A stretch of 64,000 nt of DNA. It comes from Desulfovibrionaceae bacterium (GTDB lineage: Bacteria > Desulfobacterota > Desulfovibrionia > Desulfovibrionales > Desulfovibrionaceae). Positions 1 to 11,625 of the stretch are shown in pieces; the stretch's first letter is position 1; every line of letters begins with the position of its first letter. The notes below the pieces were generated by a model. The model did not search any database. It worked only from the letters and a program-made list of their open reading frames with translations, and was not told the origin of the DNA. Location: assembly GCA_022510785.1 (NCBI GenBank), contig JAFLSV010000010.1:1-64000 (forward strand), given 5' to 3'. The position numbers were made by a program, and so were the translations under genes.

Positions 1-1
1 G

Positions 2-1336
2 GCCGCTCCCGCGGCCCCCGCCGCGCCGGCTCCCACGCCGGCTCCCGCCCCGGCTGCCGCTCCGGCTGCCGCGTCCGCCGCTCCGGCGGCCAAGGCGGCC
101 GCTCCCGCGGGCAAACCCGCCGAGCCTGCCAAGGTGTCATCCAGCATCCGCGTGGATCACGAAAAGCTCGATCATCTCATGAACCTCATCGGCGAGCTGC
201 TCATCAACCGCAACCGCTACGCCATGATCGCCAAAACCCTGGGAACCAGCGGCCCCGATATCGATGTGGCCTCCGTAGCTCAGGATCTGTCCGAAACCAC
301 CTACGCCATGGCCCGGGTGTCCGACGAATTGCAGGATACCATCATGAAGGTGCGCATGGTGCCCGTCTCTTCGGTTTTCTCCCGCTTCCCCCGGCTGGTG
401 CGCGACCTGTCCCGTAAAAGCGGCAAGGAAGTGGAACTGATTACGGAAGGCGAAGAAACCGAACTGGATAAGAGTGTGGTGGAAGTCATCAATGACCCGC
501 TCATGCACCTCATCCGAAATTCGGTGGATCATGGTATCGAATCCGCCGAGCAGCGGGCCGCCGCCGGCAAGGATCCGGTGGGCAAGGTGTATCTGCGCGC
601 CTATCACAAGGGCAATTCCGTCGCCATTGAAATCGAGGATGACGGCAAGGGCATAGACCCTGAAAAGATGCGCGAGGTGGCCATCCGCAAGGGGATCATC
701 ACTCCCGAAGAGGCCAGAAACCTTGACGACCGCGAAGCCGTGGAGCTCATCTTCGCGCCGGGCTTTTCCTCGGCGGAAAAGATCACGGACATATCCGGCC
801 GCGGCGTGGGCATGGACGTGGTGCGCACCAACGTCAAGAATCTCAAGGGCAGCGTCAGCACCTCGTCCGTGGTGGGCAAGGGCACGCGCTTCACCCTGTC
901 CCTGCCGTTGACCCTGGCCATCATTGAAGCGCTCATGATCAAGATGGGCGATCAGATGTACGCCATCCCCCTGGACGCCGTGTCCACCACCACCAAGCTG
1001 GAATCGGTGCGGCTCACCGACGTCAAGGGCCGCAAGGCCGTTACCATGCGCGGCGAGGTGCTGGGTATCGTCAATCTGGCTGAACTGCTCAATCTGCGCA
1101 AGGTGGAGGAACTGCCCGAAGTCCTGTCCGTGGTCATCATTCAGGACAACGACCGCCGTCTGGGCGTGGTGGTGGATCACCTGCTGGATCGGCAGGAAAT
1201 CGTCATCAAGTCGCTGGGCACCTATCTGAGCGATGTGCGCGGCCTGTCCGGCGCCAGCATTCTGGGCGACGGCAGCGTGGTGCTCATTCTTGACCCGCAC
1301 GAAATCTATATGATGGCCACATCCAAGGCTATTTAG
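2..1336 (+). CDS. cheA: Chemotaxis histidine kinase CheA, 5'-truncated by window edge (Ala/Pro-rich linker + dimerisation, HATPase, CheW-like domains)
   Basis: Frame is open from base 2 through an A/P-rich linker; motifs DHEKLDHLMNLIGELLINRNR, HLIRNSVDHGIE, DDGKGID, GRGVGMDVVRTN, C-terminal CheW-like domain. Confidence 0.95.
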   Translation, partial: AAPAAPAAPAPTPAPAPAAAPAAASAAPAAKAAAPAGKPAEPAKVSSSIRVDHEKLDHLMNLIGELLINRNRYAMIAKTLGTSGPDIDVASVAQDLSETTYAMARVSDELQDTIMKVRMVPVSSVFSRFPRLVRDLSRKSGKEVELITEGEETELDKSVVEVINDPLMHLIRNSVDHGIESAEQRAAAGKDPVGKVYLRAYHKGNSVAIEIEDDGKGIDPEKMREVAIRKGIITPEEARNLDDREAVELIFAPGFSSAEKITDISGRGVGMDVVRTNVKNLKGSVSTSSVVGKGTRFTLSLPLTLAIIEALMIKMGDQMYAIPLDAVSTTTKLESVRLTDVKGRKAVTMRGEVLGIVNLAELLNLRKVEELPEVLSVVIIQDNDRRLGVVVDHLLDRQEIVIKSLGTYLSDVRGLSGASILGDGSVVLILDPHEIYMMATSKAI

Positions 1337-1352
1337 GTTCAGCGTCACTCAC

Positions 1353-1412
1353 GAAAAAAACAGTGCCTTCATGATGCGCATGGCGCGTTGTGAAGGCACT
1401 GTTCTGTTTGCG
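1353..1412. terminator. Bidirectional intrinsic terminator between convergent cheA and radical SAM gene
   Basis: aaaaaaaCAGTGCCTTCA...TGAAGGCACTGttctgttt perfect stem flanked by A-run and T-rich tract. Confidence 0.8.
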
Positions 1413-1426
1413 GGCAGGCGCTTTTG

Positions 1427-2413
1427 TCAGCGCCGTCCGTTCCGCCGGGCGTCCTGGGCTGGGCTGCGCGGATCGGCCCAGGGGTTCCCGCACGGGGCGT
1501 CCGCCTTCATGCCCTGCCACCAGTCGCGGCCCTCCAGCAGGGCGTCCAGCTTGCGGATGGTCTGCCCCTTTTGCGGAGCCCAGTCCGGGGCGGCCAGTTC
1601 ACCGGGGGCGGGGTCTCCGGTCAGGCGATGAATAATCACGCGCGAAGGCAGCAGGGTCAGGGCGCGGGCCGCTAGCTCCACATAGGCGTCCTGGGTGCCG
1701 GGTTGATACAGGCCCGCTTTCCATTCCTCCTCCAGGGGGGTGCCGCGGCACACATAAAGTCCGTGCAGCTTCACGCCGTCCACGGGGAGAGCCGCTATCC
1801 AGCGCACAGTCTCCAGAAAATCTTCATCCGTTTCACCCGGCAGCCCGGCCATGAGGTGGGCGCACACCTTGATGCCGCGGGCCGCGGCCAGGCGTATGGC
1901 CCGCTCGGACGCTTCGGCATCGTGGCCGCGCCGGATGCGGGCCAGAGTGGCGTCATGCCTGGACTGCACGCCCAGTTCCAGCCACAGCTCAGGCCAGGGG
2001 CGGGCGGCCAGCAGGGCCATTTTTTCCTCGTCCACGCAGTCCGGCCGGGTGCCCACGCACACTCCGATCAAACCCGGCAGAGCCGCCAGGTCATCCAAAA
2101 TCCGGGTCAGGCGCTCGGCGGGCCCGTAGGTGTTGGTGAAGGCCTGGAGATAGCCGAGAAAAAGGCGGGTGTGCTTGAGCCTGTCTGACACGCCAAAGCG
2201 GTTGCGCCAGTACGCCCATTGTTCGGCCAGGGAACGGCCGCCCAGGCCGGAACCGGAACCTGTGGCGTTGCAGAAGCTGCAGCCGCTGACGCCCAGCGTG
2301 CCGTCACGGTTGGGACAGCTGGCCCCCGCGTCGAGGGGAATTTTCTGTACCTTTTCACCATGCCGGGCGCGCAGCCAGGCATCCAGGGTGTGATACCGCA
2401 CGGTCTGTTTCAT
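1427..2413 (-). CDS. Radical SAM protein, YhcC/TIGR01212-like
   Basis: MKQTVRYHTLDAWLRARHGEKVQKIPLDAGASCPNRDGTLGVSGCSFCNATGSGSG; cysteine cluster and family-typical N-terminus. Confidence 0.88.
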   Translation of the reverse strand: MKQTVRYHTLDAWLRARHGEKVQKIPLDAGASCPNRDGTLGVSGCSFCNATGSGSGLGGRSLAEQWAYWRNRFGVSDRLKHTRLFLGYLQAFTNTYGPAERLTRILDDLAALPGLIGVCVGTRPDCVDEEKMALLAARPWPELWLELGVQSRHDATLARIRRGHDAEASERAIRLAAARGIKVCAHLMAGLPGETDEDFLETVRWIAALPVDGVKLHGLYVCRGTPLEEEWKAGLYQPGTQDAYVELAARALTLLPSRVIIHRLTGDPAPGELAAPDWAPQKGQTIRKLDALLEGRDWWQGMKADAPCGNPWADPRSPAQDARRNGRR

Positions 2414-2589
2414 AGTGTCGTTTGAGCGGCGGGCGAAAGCGGGCGCCTTTGCCTTTTTAAAGAGGCCGCGCCCCTTCCGTCAAGTTCTGTCGCGTGCGTG
2501 AACGCGCGGGCGCCCCCCGCCTGCGCCCGGTGAAAAAAGGCACGGGGATCATTCTCTGCCCGCCTTTCGCCCGCAGGGCCGGAAACTTG

Positions 2590-3705
<1,116 letters not shown>

Positions 3706-3899
3706 GCTGTCCGTTCCGGGCCGCATTCCCGGCAGCCCCGGGCGTCCGGAAGCTCAGGCCGCGGGGCGTGGCTCTGGGTGCCTGAATGTATGGGAAAAGT
3801 CTCCATGCGCCGGATACTCCGTTGGAAAGGCCGCCGTTTCCGCGGCGCGCGGGGTTTGTGTTCCGCAATGCGGGTTTTGTCATTTGAGCAGGGACAGCC

Positions 3900-4904
3900 G
3901 TGAGTTCACGCCGTATCCTCGTCCTGATTGTCGTGGCCTTGCTGTTTTTTCTGGGGCTGTATACCTGGAATCAGCGCACCGGCCAGTGGGACGCCCTGGG
4001 TTCCAACACCGGGCTGGAGTTTTCCGGGGCGGTCTTGCGCGCGTTTCAGTCAGCCCGAGGCACGGTGGTCTCGGTGTGGGATCACTACCTCGCCCTGGTG
4101 GATGTGCGCGCGCACAATGACGAACTGGAGCGCCGTGTCCGGGAACTGGAGGCCGACCGCGCCCGCGCGGAGGAAGAGCGGGCTGAGCTGTTCCGGCTGC
4201 GCAAGCTGCTGCACCTGGGCTATCCGCTGGAGTGGCCCGCTGTGGGGGCGCGGGTTGTGGGCGGGCGCATGGGCTCCAGCGCGGGGCTGGAAACTCTGAC
4301 CCTGTCGCGCGGCTATTTGATGGGGGCCACGCCAGGCACGCCCATCACATCCTGGGCGGGCCTGGTGGGGCGGGTTCTCAAGGCCGGGCCCAGCACCTCG
4401 GTGGCGCTGCTGGTCAGCGATGCGGGCAGCCGCGTAGCGGTAATCAGTTCCCGGGGCCGGGTTCAGGGCATTCTGTCCGGCGGCGGCCCCGGCGCCTTGC
4501 TGGAAATGCGTTTTGTGCGCCTCAACGCGCGGGTCGATGTCGGGGAAATCCTTCTCACATCGGGTATGGATTCCGCCTACCCCAAAGGCATACCCGTAGC
4601 CAGGGTGACATCGGTGTCGACCGGGGCTTCGCCCATGCAGGAGATCAGGGCCGTGCCGCTGGTGGATTTCGCCTCTCTGGAGGAAGTGCTGCTGCTTGAG
4701 CACCCGGTCGGCTGGTTCGCTCCGGAAACAGGCCCGGTGTATACGCGGCGGCCGCCGGATATCAGCGGAGTGTCCGGCCTCAGGGACGAGCCCCTGCCGG
4801 GCTCTTCGGACGGGCGCTCTGCCCCGCCGGACACGCGCGGGCCGGATGCGGCTGCCGGGGCGCGCGAAAGTGGTGAAGCCGCGCAGGCTGCGGGGACGCC
4901 ATGA
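3900..4904 (+). CDS. mreC: Rod shape-determining protein MreC (GTG start)
   Basis: N-terminal TM, coiled coil, MreC beta domain; position after mreB. Confidence 0.92.
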   Translation: MSSRRILVLIVVALLFFLGLYTWNQRTGQWDALGSNTGLEFSGAVLRAFQSARGTVVSVWDHYLALVDVRAHNDELERRVRELEADRARAEEERAELFRLRKLLHLGYPLEWPAVGARVVGGRMGSSAGLETLTLSRGYLMGATPGTPITSWAGLVGRVLKAGPSTSVALLVSDAGSRVAVISSRGRVQGILSGGGPGALLEMRFVRLNARVDVGEILLTSGMDSAYPKGIPVARVTSVSTGASPMQEIRAVPLVDFASLEEVLLLEHPVGWFAPETGPVYTRRPPDISGVSGLRDEPLPGSSDGRSAPPDTRGPDAAAGARESGEAAQAAGTP

Positions 4905-5368
4905 ACTGGGTCAACATCGGCTGGTGGGTGGCGTATGCCTGCATTGCCATTGTGCTGCAATCCCTGCTTTCCGGTATGGATTTTCTGTTGCCCGGCTTTA
5001 TCCTCGCCATTCAGGAACGCAGCGGCGTCCAGTTTGCGTGGGTGACCGTGTTTTTTCTGCTCCTGCAGGAGGGCATGGGCAGTATGGCCTTTGGCGGCGT
5101 GTTGCTGTGGTATGCGCTGACCGTGCTTCTGTTTTATGTGGGGCACAGCCTGTTTGAGGCGGAAAATTTTCTCTTTATTTTTCTGCTCAGCGGCTGCCTG
5201 GGCGCCATGCATTATGTGGTGTTTTCCATCATGGCCGGACTTCAGGACATTCCCGTCCATGCCCAGACGCTGCTGGATGAAAGTGTGTTTCAGGCCCTGC
5301 TGACGCCGTTTATCTGGCGGCTGGTTCATTATTCGCGCAGGTTCATTCGCCGTGAAGATCCAGCTTGA
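4901..5368 (+). CDS. mreD: MreD-like rod shape membrane protein
   Basis: Hydrophobic multi-TM 155 aa protein, 4-bp overlap with mreC, followed by mrdA. Confidence 0.75.
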   Translation: MNWVNIGWWVAYACIAIVLQSLLSGMDFLLPGFILAIQERSGVQFAWVTVFFLLLQEGMGSMAFGGVLLWYALTVLLFYVGHSLFEAENFLFIFLLSGCLGAMHYVVFSIMAGLQDIPVHAQTLLDESVFQALLTPFIWRLVHYSRRFIRREDPA

Positions 5369-7169
5369 TTCCGAAGGGTATCAACCCCCGCGCAACGGCC
5401 TCATCCTCCTGCAATGCGCCGTGGCCCTGCTGTTTGTGGTCTTTTGCGCGCGTTTCTGGTTTTTGCAGATACACCGGGGCGAGGACTACGCCCGCATGGC
5501 TCAGGAAAACCGCCTGCGCTATGAACGCATATTCGCCTCGCGCGGAGAAATTTACGACTCGGCCGGCGCCTTGCTGGCCGAAAACCGGACGGCTTTCGGG
5601 TTGTCCCTCACCCGTGAGGATTGTCCCGATATTCCGGCGGCTCTGGCTCAGGTCAGCGTCTGGACAGGGGTTCCCCTGGAGCGTATCACCGCCCGTTACG
5701 AGCAGGCCCGCAGCAAGGGCCGGATTTTTGATCCCATCCTGCTGCACACCGATATTCCCTTCGCGCAGGTGGCCGCCATCGAGGCCAAACTGTTCCGCTG
5801 GCCGGGCCTGCAAGTGGTTACGCACTCCAAGCGCCATTATACGCATGGCGAGGCTTTCGCCCATATTCTGGGGTATGTGGCCGAAGCCAGTGAAAAGGAA
5901 CTGGCCGCGGATCCTGATCTGGCCCTGGGGGACACCGTGGGCCGCCAGGGGCTGGAACGGGTGCTCGAACCCACCCTGCGCGGGCAAAAGGGCTTGCAGC
6001 GGCTGGAAGTGGACGTGCTGGGCCGTCCCCTCAGCCGTACCCTCATGGAGGCTCCCCACAGCGGGCAGAGCGTTGCCCTGTCCCTGAACGCGCGGCTTCA
6101 GCTCGCCATCATGGAGGCCATGGGCGATTATTCCGGCTGTGTGGTGGTTATGGAGCCCGACACGGGCAGACTGCTGGCTCTGGTCACCAAGCCTTCCTAC
6201 GACAACAATATCTTTATCGGCGGGCTGTCCCAGAAGGACTGGGATGCCCTGCGCAATGATCCGCGTTTTCCTCTTCAGAATCGCGCCATCCAAAGCATTT
6301 ATCCGCCCGGTTCGGTGTGGAAGCTCATGATGGCGGGCATGCTGCTGGAGCATGGTATTTCCCCGTCAGAAAAAGTCTTCTGTCCCGGCAGCTATACTCT
6401 GGGCAACCATACCTTTCGATGCTGGCGGCGCGGGGGGCACGGCCAGGTGGATATGGCCCATTCCCTCATCTGGTCCTGTGACGTGTATTACTACACCATG
6501 GGTGACAGACTGGGCATCGACAATATCGAAGCCTTTGCCAAGGCCTGCGGTTATGGCAGCGCCACCGGCATTGACCTGCCCCATGAAAATTCGGGGCTGG
6601 TACCCTCGCGCGAATGGAAGTCCAAGCGCTTCAACGAGCCATGGCTTCGCGGTGAAACCGTCAATGCGTCCATCGGTCAGGGGCATACGCTGGTTACCCC
6701 GCTTCAGATCGCGGTCTTTTTGTCCTCTCTGATCAATGGGGGTGATTTGCTCAAGCCCCAGCTGCTGAACAACGCCGAACGCGAGGTCAAAGGGCGCTCA
6801 CCCATTTCACCCGCCCATCGGGAGCAGATTCTGGATTATATGGTGCGCACGGTGGAGCTTGAGGGCGCCACCGCCAGAATACTCCGTCGGCCCGACATGC
6901 GTATTGGCGGCAAAACCGGCACCGCCCAGGTGGTGAAGATACAGATGAAGGGAGATCGCCGTCTCAAGGCGGCGGAGATGGAATTTCTCCAGCGCGACCA
7001 CGCCTGGATAGGGTCGTGGGGTGAAAAAAACGGCCGCCGCGTCGTGGTGGTGACCATGCTGGAACACGGAGGGGGCGGCTCCTCCGCCGCCGGGCCCGTG
7101 ACCAAGGCGGTATACGACATTCTGTTTCCGCGTAACGGGGCGGTCAGGGAAGCGGAAAGCGCGTCATGA
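5352..7169 (+). CDS. mrdA: Penicillin-binding protein 2 (MrdA)
   Basis: Transpeptidase motifs YPPGSVWK (SxxK), SCDVYYY, GGKTGTAQV. Confidence 0.95.
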   Translation: MKIQLDSEGYQPPRNGLILLQCAVALLFVVFCARFWFLQIHRGEDYARMAQENRLRYERIFASRGEIYDSAGALLAENRTAFGLSLTREDCPDIPAALAQVSVWTGVPLERITARYEQARSKGRIFDPILLHTDIPFAQVAAIEAKLFRWPGLQVVTHSKRHYTHGEAFAHILGYVAEASEKELAADPDLALGDTVGRQGLERVLEPTLRGQKGLQRLEVDVLGRPLSRTLMEAPHSGQSVALSLNARLQLAIMEAMGDYSGCVVVMEPDTGRLLALVTKPSYDNNIFIGGLSQKDWDALRNDPRFPLQNRAIQSIYPPGSVWKLMMAGMLLEHGISPSEKVFCPGSYTLGNHTFRCWRRGGHGQVDMAHSLIWSCDVYYYTMGDRLGIDNIEAFAKACGYGSATGIDLPHENSGLVPSREWKSKRFNEPWLRGETVNASIGQGHTLVTPLQIAVFLSSLINGGDLLKPQLLNNAEREVKGRSPISPAHREQILDYMVRTVELEGATARILRRPDMRIGGKTGTAQVVKIQMKGDRRLKAAEMEFLQRDHAWIGSWGEKNGRRVVVVTMLEHGGGGSSAAGPVTKAVYDILFPRNGAVREAESAS

Positions 7170-7381
7170 AATTTTTCAGGGATTGGGCGCTCATCATCGC
7201 CCTCCTGGCCGGCGCGCTGTTTCACTCTTTTTTCGCGCGCTTCAGCCGGAGCGCACCCTGTTGCATTTTTTGCATGCAGATCTTCACCTTCTGCCGGCTT
7301 GCTCCCCGCGATCTGCGCCTGCATCCTTGCGTTCCAGCGTTGGCCCCAACGGCGCGGGCACAGCGCCCTCCGGTGAGCTGA
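7166..7381 (+). pseudogene. Truncated/decayed membrane transporter N-terminus
   Basis: MKFFRDWALIIALLAGALFHSFFARFS...IFCMQIFTFCRLAPRDLRLHP: TM-like start resembling a bile-acid/SBF-type transporter N-terminus, then loses coding character; start overlaps mrdA stop (ATGA). Confidence 0.4.
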
Positions 7382-7472
7382 CGCCCCGGGCGCGGGCCGC
7401 GCCATGCGGGGGAGGCCCGCGCCTGTCCAGGCTTCGGGCCGCCCACAGGCCTGCGCGTCCGTGCGCTGCCGT

Positions 7473-9314
7473 TCAGATTCTTTTCCTGCCGCCGCCCATC
7501 TGGTAGCGTTTCTGGGCCGACAGTTCGGCCTTGCGCAGGCGAAGGGACAGGGGCGTCACTTCCAGAACTTCGTCTTCACGCAAAAAGTGCAGGGCGTGCT
7601 CCAGGGTCATGGGGCGCACCGGGGTCAGAATGATGTTTTCATCGTGGCCCGAGGCGCGCAGGTTGGTCAGCTTTTTTTCCTTGGTGGCGTTCACGTCAAT
7701 ATCGTTGTCACGGTTGTGCTCGCCCACGATCATGCCTTCGTAGACCGGGTCGCCGGGCACCACAAAAAGACTGCCGCGGGGCTCCAGGTTATAGAGCGCG
7801 TATGCCACCGCGTTGCCCGCGCGATCCGCCACCAGGGAGCCGGTAAGCCGGGTGACAAAATCACCGCGCCAGGGCTCATACCCGGTCAAGGATGAGTTCA
7901 TGATGCCCGTGCCCTTGGTATCGGTCAGAAATTCGTCCCGATAGCCGATAAGGCCGCGCGAAGGCACGGAAAAGGTCAGGCGCACCCGTCCGGTGCCGTG
8001 GTTGATGCAGTTGAGCATTCTTCCCTTGCGAAACGCCATTTTTTCCGTCACCACGCCCATGAACGCTTCGTCGCAGTCCACATGCAGCTCTTCAATGGGT
8101 TCGGTTTTCGTGCCGTTTTCTTCCCTGATGATCACCTCAGGGCGGCCCACAGTAAGTTCAAAACCTTCGCGCCGCATGGTCTCCACAAGAATGGCCATCT
8201 GAAATTCGCCCCTTCCCTTGACCAGAAAGGCGTCCTTGTCCTCAGTGTCTTCCACCCTGATGGACACGTTGCGCAGGGCTTCCTTCTCCAGGCGTTCGCG
8301 TATCTTGCGGGCCTGGACAATTTTCCCCTCACGCCCCGCCAGCGGCGAGCTGTTGATGCCAAAGCGCATGGCCACGGTGGGTTCGTCCACATGAATGCGG
8401 GGCAGCGCGGTGGGCGCGTCACGGGTGCAGATGGTATCGCCGATGGTCACTTCATCTATGCCCGCCATGACGACAATATCGCCGGGCTGAGCCTCTTCCA
8501 CATCCACCATGTTTTTGCCCTGATAGGTCTGGATGCGGGTGGCCTTGAGCGGGTGGGGCGTGCCGTTTTCGCCGATGCAGACCAGGGCGTCTTTGGTTCG
8601 GGCCGTTCCGTTGCGGATGCGTCCCACAGCCAGGCGGCCCAGGTAGTCGGAATAGTCAAGGTCGGCTACCAGCATGTGGAAGGGCTCGTCCGGATCATAG
8701 GCCGGGCCGGGAATATATTCGACAATGGTCTCAAACAGGGGCGAGAGATCCCTGCGCTCGTCGTCCAGTTCCCTCATGGCCACGGCGTCACGGCCAATGG
8801 CGTACAGCACGGGAAATTCCAGCTGCTCGTCCGTGGCATCCAGATCAATGAACAAATCGTACAATTCGCCCAGCACTTCGCCAGGGCGCGCGTCTTTGCG
8901 GTCAATCTTGTTGATGAGCGCGATAACTGGCAGCTTTTGCTCCAGAGCCTTGCGCAGCACAAAGCGGGTCTGGGGCAGCGGCCCTTCCGAGGCGTCCACC
9001 AGCAGAATGACCCCGTCCACCATGGACAGGGCGCGTTCCACCTCGCCGCCGAAGTCCGCATGGCCCGGAGTGTCAATGATGTTGATGCGCACGCCATTCC
9101 AGGCCACGGAGCAGTTTTTGGCGGCGATGGTGATGCCGCGCTCGCGCTCCAGTTCCATGCTGTCCATAATGCGGTCATCCACGCGCTGATCGGCGCGGAA
9201 CATGCCGCTTTGGCGGAACAGCCCGTCCACCAGCGTGGTTTTGCCGTGGTCAACATGGGCGATGATGGCGATGTTGCGCAGAGATTCGTTACGGACAAGG
9301 GAACTCACAGGCAT
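7473..9314 (-). CDS. typA: Ribosome-associated GTPase TypA/BipA
   Basis: [50 protein letters not shown]. Confidence 0.97.
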   Translation of the reverse strand: MPVSSLVRNESLRNIAIIAHVDHGKTTLVDGLFRQSGMFRADQRVDDRIMDSMELERERGITIAAKNCSVAWNGVRINIIDTPGHADFGGEVERALSMVDGVILLVDASEGPLPQTRFVLRKALEQKLPVIALINKIDRKDARPGEVLGELYDLFIDLDATDEQLEFPVLYAIGRDAVAMRELDDERRDLSPLFETIVEYIPGPAYDPDEPFHMLVADLDYSDYLGRLAVGRIRNGTARTKDALVCIGENGTPHPLKATRIQTYQGKNMVDVEEAQPGDIVVMAGIDEVTIGDTICTRDAPTALPRIHVDEPTVAMRFGINSSPLAGREGKIVQARKIRERLEKEALRNVSIRVEDTEDKDAFLVKGRGEFQMAILVETMRREGFELTVGRPEVIIREENGTKTEPIEELHVDCDEAFMGVVTEKMAFRKGRMLNCINHGTGRVRLTFSVPSRGLIGYRDEFLTDTKGTGIMNSSLTGYEPWRGDFVTRLTGSLVADRAGNAVAYALYNLEPRGSLFVVPGDPVYEGMIVGEHNRDNDIDVNATKEKKLTNLRASGHDENIILTPVRPMTLEHALHFLREDEVLEVTPLSLRLRKAELSAQKRYQMGGGRKRI

Positions 9315-9562
9315 ATCCTTCGGTTAGAGGAGTGGGCGGTGAAAAGCGGACGCTGCACGGCCGTCCGCCCGGGAATCGTCCCTCGCGCGCGGCCATGGCC
9401 CGCACCATACAGCCCGAAAGGCCCGGGAGCAAGCTCCGGAAAAGGCGCGCCGGCGGCATTAGTGTTCCATGGCGGCAGCAGCCGGTATTCCGCGGATTGC
9501 GCGGACACGGACGATATACGCCTGAAACAGGCCAGGCCTCGCGTGTTGTTTCGTGGATATAT

Positions 9563-10795
9563 TTACCAATCTTGCAGTTTTCCCATATCATTGCGCGGAA
9601 GAGTCTGACCAAATTCAAAGTGTACAGGCCGCTCTTCCGGCGAAAAATTTTTTAAAAAAGTTTTCAGTTTTCGCCTGAAATCATGTTCATCTATTCCATT
9701 TTTCAGCACAATAAAAGCTTTAAGGCGGCTCCCTTCCCCCTTATCCATCAAGCGCACAGCGCACATCGCAACTTCAGGAATCTTTTCCAATTGATGCGCC
9801 ACATGTGAAGGGTATACGTTGACTCCGCCTACTTGAACGGCTTTGTCCCTGCGTCCGGCGGGATAAAATTTTTCTGCCCCCTGCCAGTTTAACGTATCCA
9901 TTAAAGGATATTTTCGCACAGTGCCATCCGGGAGCATGCGCAGCAGCTCATCCTGAAGACCCTTGCTCCGTTCAAAATACGGCAGCAGCTGATATGGCTC
10001 ACGAGAGCTGCCGCGTATGCCTATCACCCCTGTTTCCGAGGAGCCGAACACATCAAGGAGCCGATAGCCGTATTCTTCCAAAATATTTAAGGTTTCCGGG
10101 CTGATGGGTGCGGAAGCGCTGACAAGTACTATATCGTGTTCAACGGTTTTTAAGTTTCCCCGTGCGACTGCATTCCATAATACGGGGACGCCTATAACGG
10201 CGTCACCACAACGCATTTGTGAAACAAGTAATGTAGAAAGCGGCAAGGTTCTCCGGACAGGCGCGCCACAGCTCAAAGGCAGATAAAGCCCAAAAGTAAA
10301 ACCATATAAATGATGTGGCGATACCGACGATAAAAAAGCCGTATTATGAGAAAACAAAGTGCGAAGAAAACTAACTTCCTGCTTCAGTTCCATTTCGGTG
10401 TGAGTGCAGGCCCGTGGCGTCCCTGTTGTTCCGGACGTAAAAAATGTCACATGCCGTGCTCCGTTGAACCATGCGCGCCATAAAACGTGAGCGCATTCCG
10501 CCAGCGTTGCCCCATTTCCATATTCCAAAACAGGGAAAATTTCCCGTGAATCTTCCAGTGAAAGCATGGCTGTCATGTCATGAACGATGGCCCGCCATTC
10601 CGCCGCTGTGCAGATATCCGCGCCCCGCATGGCGCCAAAGCGATCTTCCCGCATGGGCACGGATGAAAAAAATCCATGTTTCCTTCGGTGATGCAAAAAG
10701 AAAGACTGCATCAGGACAAGAAAGCAGTGTTCATTAAGAGAAGGCGGCGAGGTCAAATCCATACAGATCATTAAATGATTTTCAGGCTTATGCAT
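9563..10795 (-). CDS. AMP-dependent acyl/aryl synthetase (ApeH-like) of the aryl-polyene-like cluster
   Basis: P-loop FFTSGTTGTPRACTHT and AMP-binding C-terminal YPAGRRDKAVQVGGVNVYP. Confidence 0.8.
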   Translation of the reverse strand: MHKPENHLMICMDLTSPPSLNEHCFLVLMQSFFLHHRRKHGFFSSVPMREDRFGAMRGADICTAAEWRAIVHDMTAMLSLEDSREIFPVLEYGNGATLAECAHVLWRAWFNGARHVTFFTSGTTGTPRACTHTEMELKQEVSFLRTLFSHNTAFLSSVSPHHLYGFTFGLYLPLSCGAPVRRTLPLSTLLVSQMRCGDAVIGVPVLWNAVARGNLKTVEHDIVLVSASAPISPETLNILEEYGYRLLDVFGSSETGVIGIRGSSREPYQLLPYFERSKGLQDELLRMLPDGTVRKYPLMDTLNWQGAEKFYPAGRRDKAVQVGGVNVYPSHVAHQLEKIPEVAMCAVRLMDKGEGSRLKAFIVLKNGIDEHDFRRKLKTFLKNFSPEERPVHFEFGQTLPRNDMGKLQDW

Positions 10796-11625
10796 GCCTG
10801 TGTTCCGGTTATGGCGGCGGCTTGGACAATACGGGCGGCGTCCGCCCCCTGTTTTAAATATTCCAGGGCCAGGGCGCAGCCCAGTGCCTGTTTCAGGGCA
10901 TCGCCGGGCAAGGAACTGAGATTGAGTTCATCCTGGGTATCTCTTGTATGAATGACACTGTTGTCATTCCGCCTTTCAGCGGGCCAGCGAACATCCGCGG
11001 ACACTCCCCGCCCGCGCAAAGCCAGGCATACAAAAAATGCTCCGGGCAGCATGGGCATGGACGGGAATACTCTGCGCAGGCGGGCATCCGCTTCATCCAG
11101 TGCTCCCACAAGCGCATACGCGCAGCGTCTGTTTTTGAGCAGGGTTATCCCCGTCTGCAGTGCGCCTGCAAAGGAAAGTTCCTGATTGTTAATGGTAAAG
11201 CACGGCCCCTTGATTTTGAGCATAAGGCTGATGAGCCCCGCCGCCATATTGTTGACCGCGTGAGAAAAGGCCATCGGAGAAGACAAGCGCGGGCCGTTGT
11301 CAAGAATGGAATCCATAAAGTCGCACGATGTTTTCTGGCAGCCCCACGAAGAGCCAATGACCAGGCCTGTATCTTCCGGGCACGGGAAAAGTTTCGCATC
11401 GTTCAGCGCCATGACTGCCGCCTGAAGTCCCATCCGGGCGTACATGGGAATACGGCGCAGTTGTCCTATGGGGAACAGCGTGCCAAGCTGCGGGGTCGGA
11501 TCCCAGTTGTCCCGCATGGCAAGAGCTGTGTTCCGGGCCATATGATCCCGGATTTCGGCCGCCGTGCCTGCCGGGTGCAGAAAGCCCGTTCCCAGAATGA
11601 CGGGTTGCGGGCAGCGCTTATTCAT
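10771..11625 (-). CDS. Degenerate beta-ketoacyl synthase-like protein (chain-length-factor/ApeC-like)
   Basis: KS-like GPCFTINNQELSFAGALQTG, with Glu where KS has catalytic Cys; short (284 aa), no N-x-H-G-T motif. Confidence 0.7.
   Translation of the reverse strand: MNKRCPQPVILGTGFLHPAGTAAEIRDHMARNTALAMRDNWDPTPQLGTLFPIGQLRRIPMYARMGLQAAVMALNDAKLFPCPEDTGLVIGSSWGCQKTSCDFMDSILDNGPRLSSPMAFSHAVNNMAAGLISLMLKIKGPCFTINNQELSFAGALQTGITLLKNRRCAYALVGALDEADARLRRVFPSMPMLPGAFFVCLALRGRGVSADVRWPAERRNDNSVIHTRDTQDELNLSSLPGDALKQALGCALALEYLKQGADAARIVQAAAITGTQACISLKII

Noticed and set aside
137-1348. 403-aa minus-strand ORF
   Set aside because: Antisense shadow of cheA, His/Gly/Gln-rich
7998-9608. 536-aa plus-strand ORF
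   Set aside because: Antisense shadow of typA
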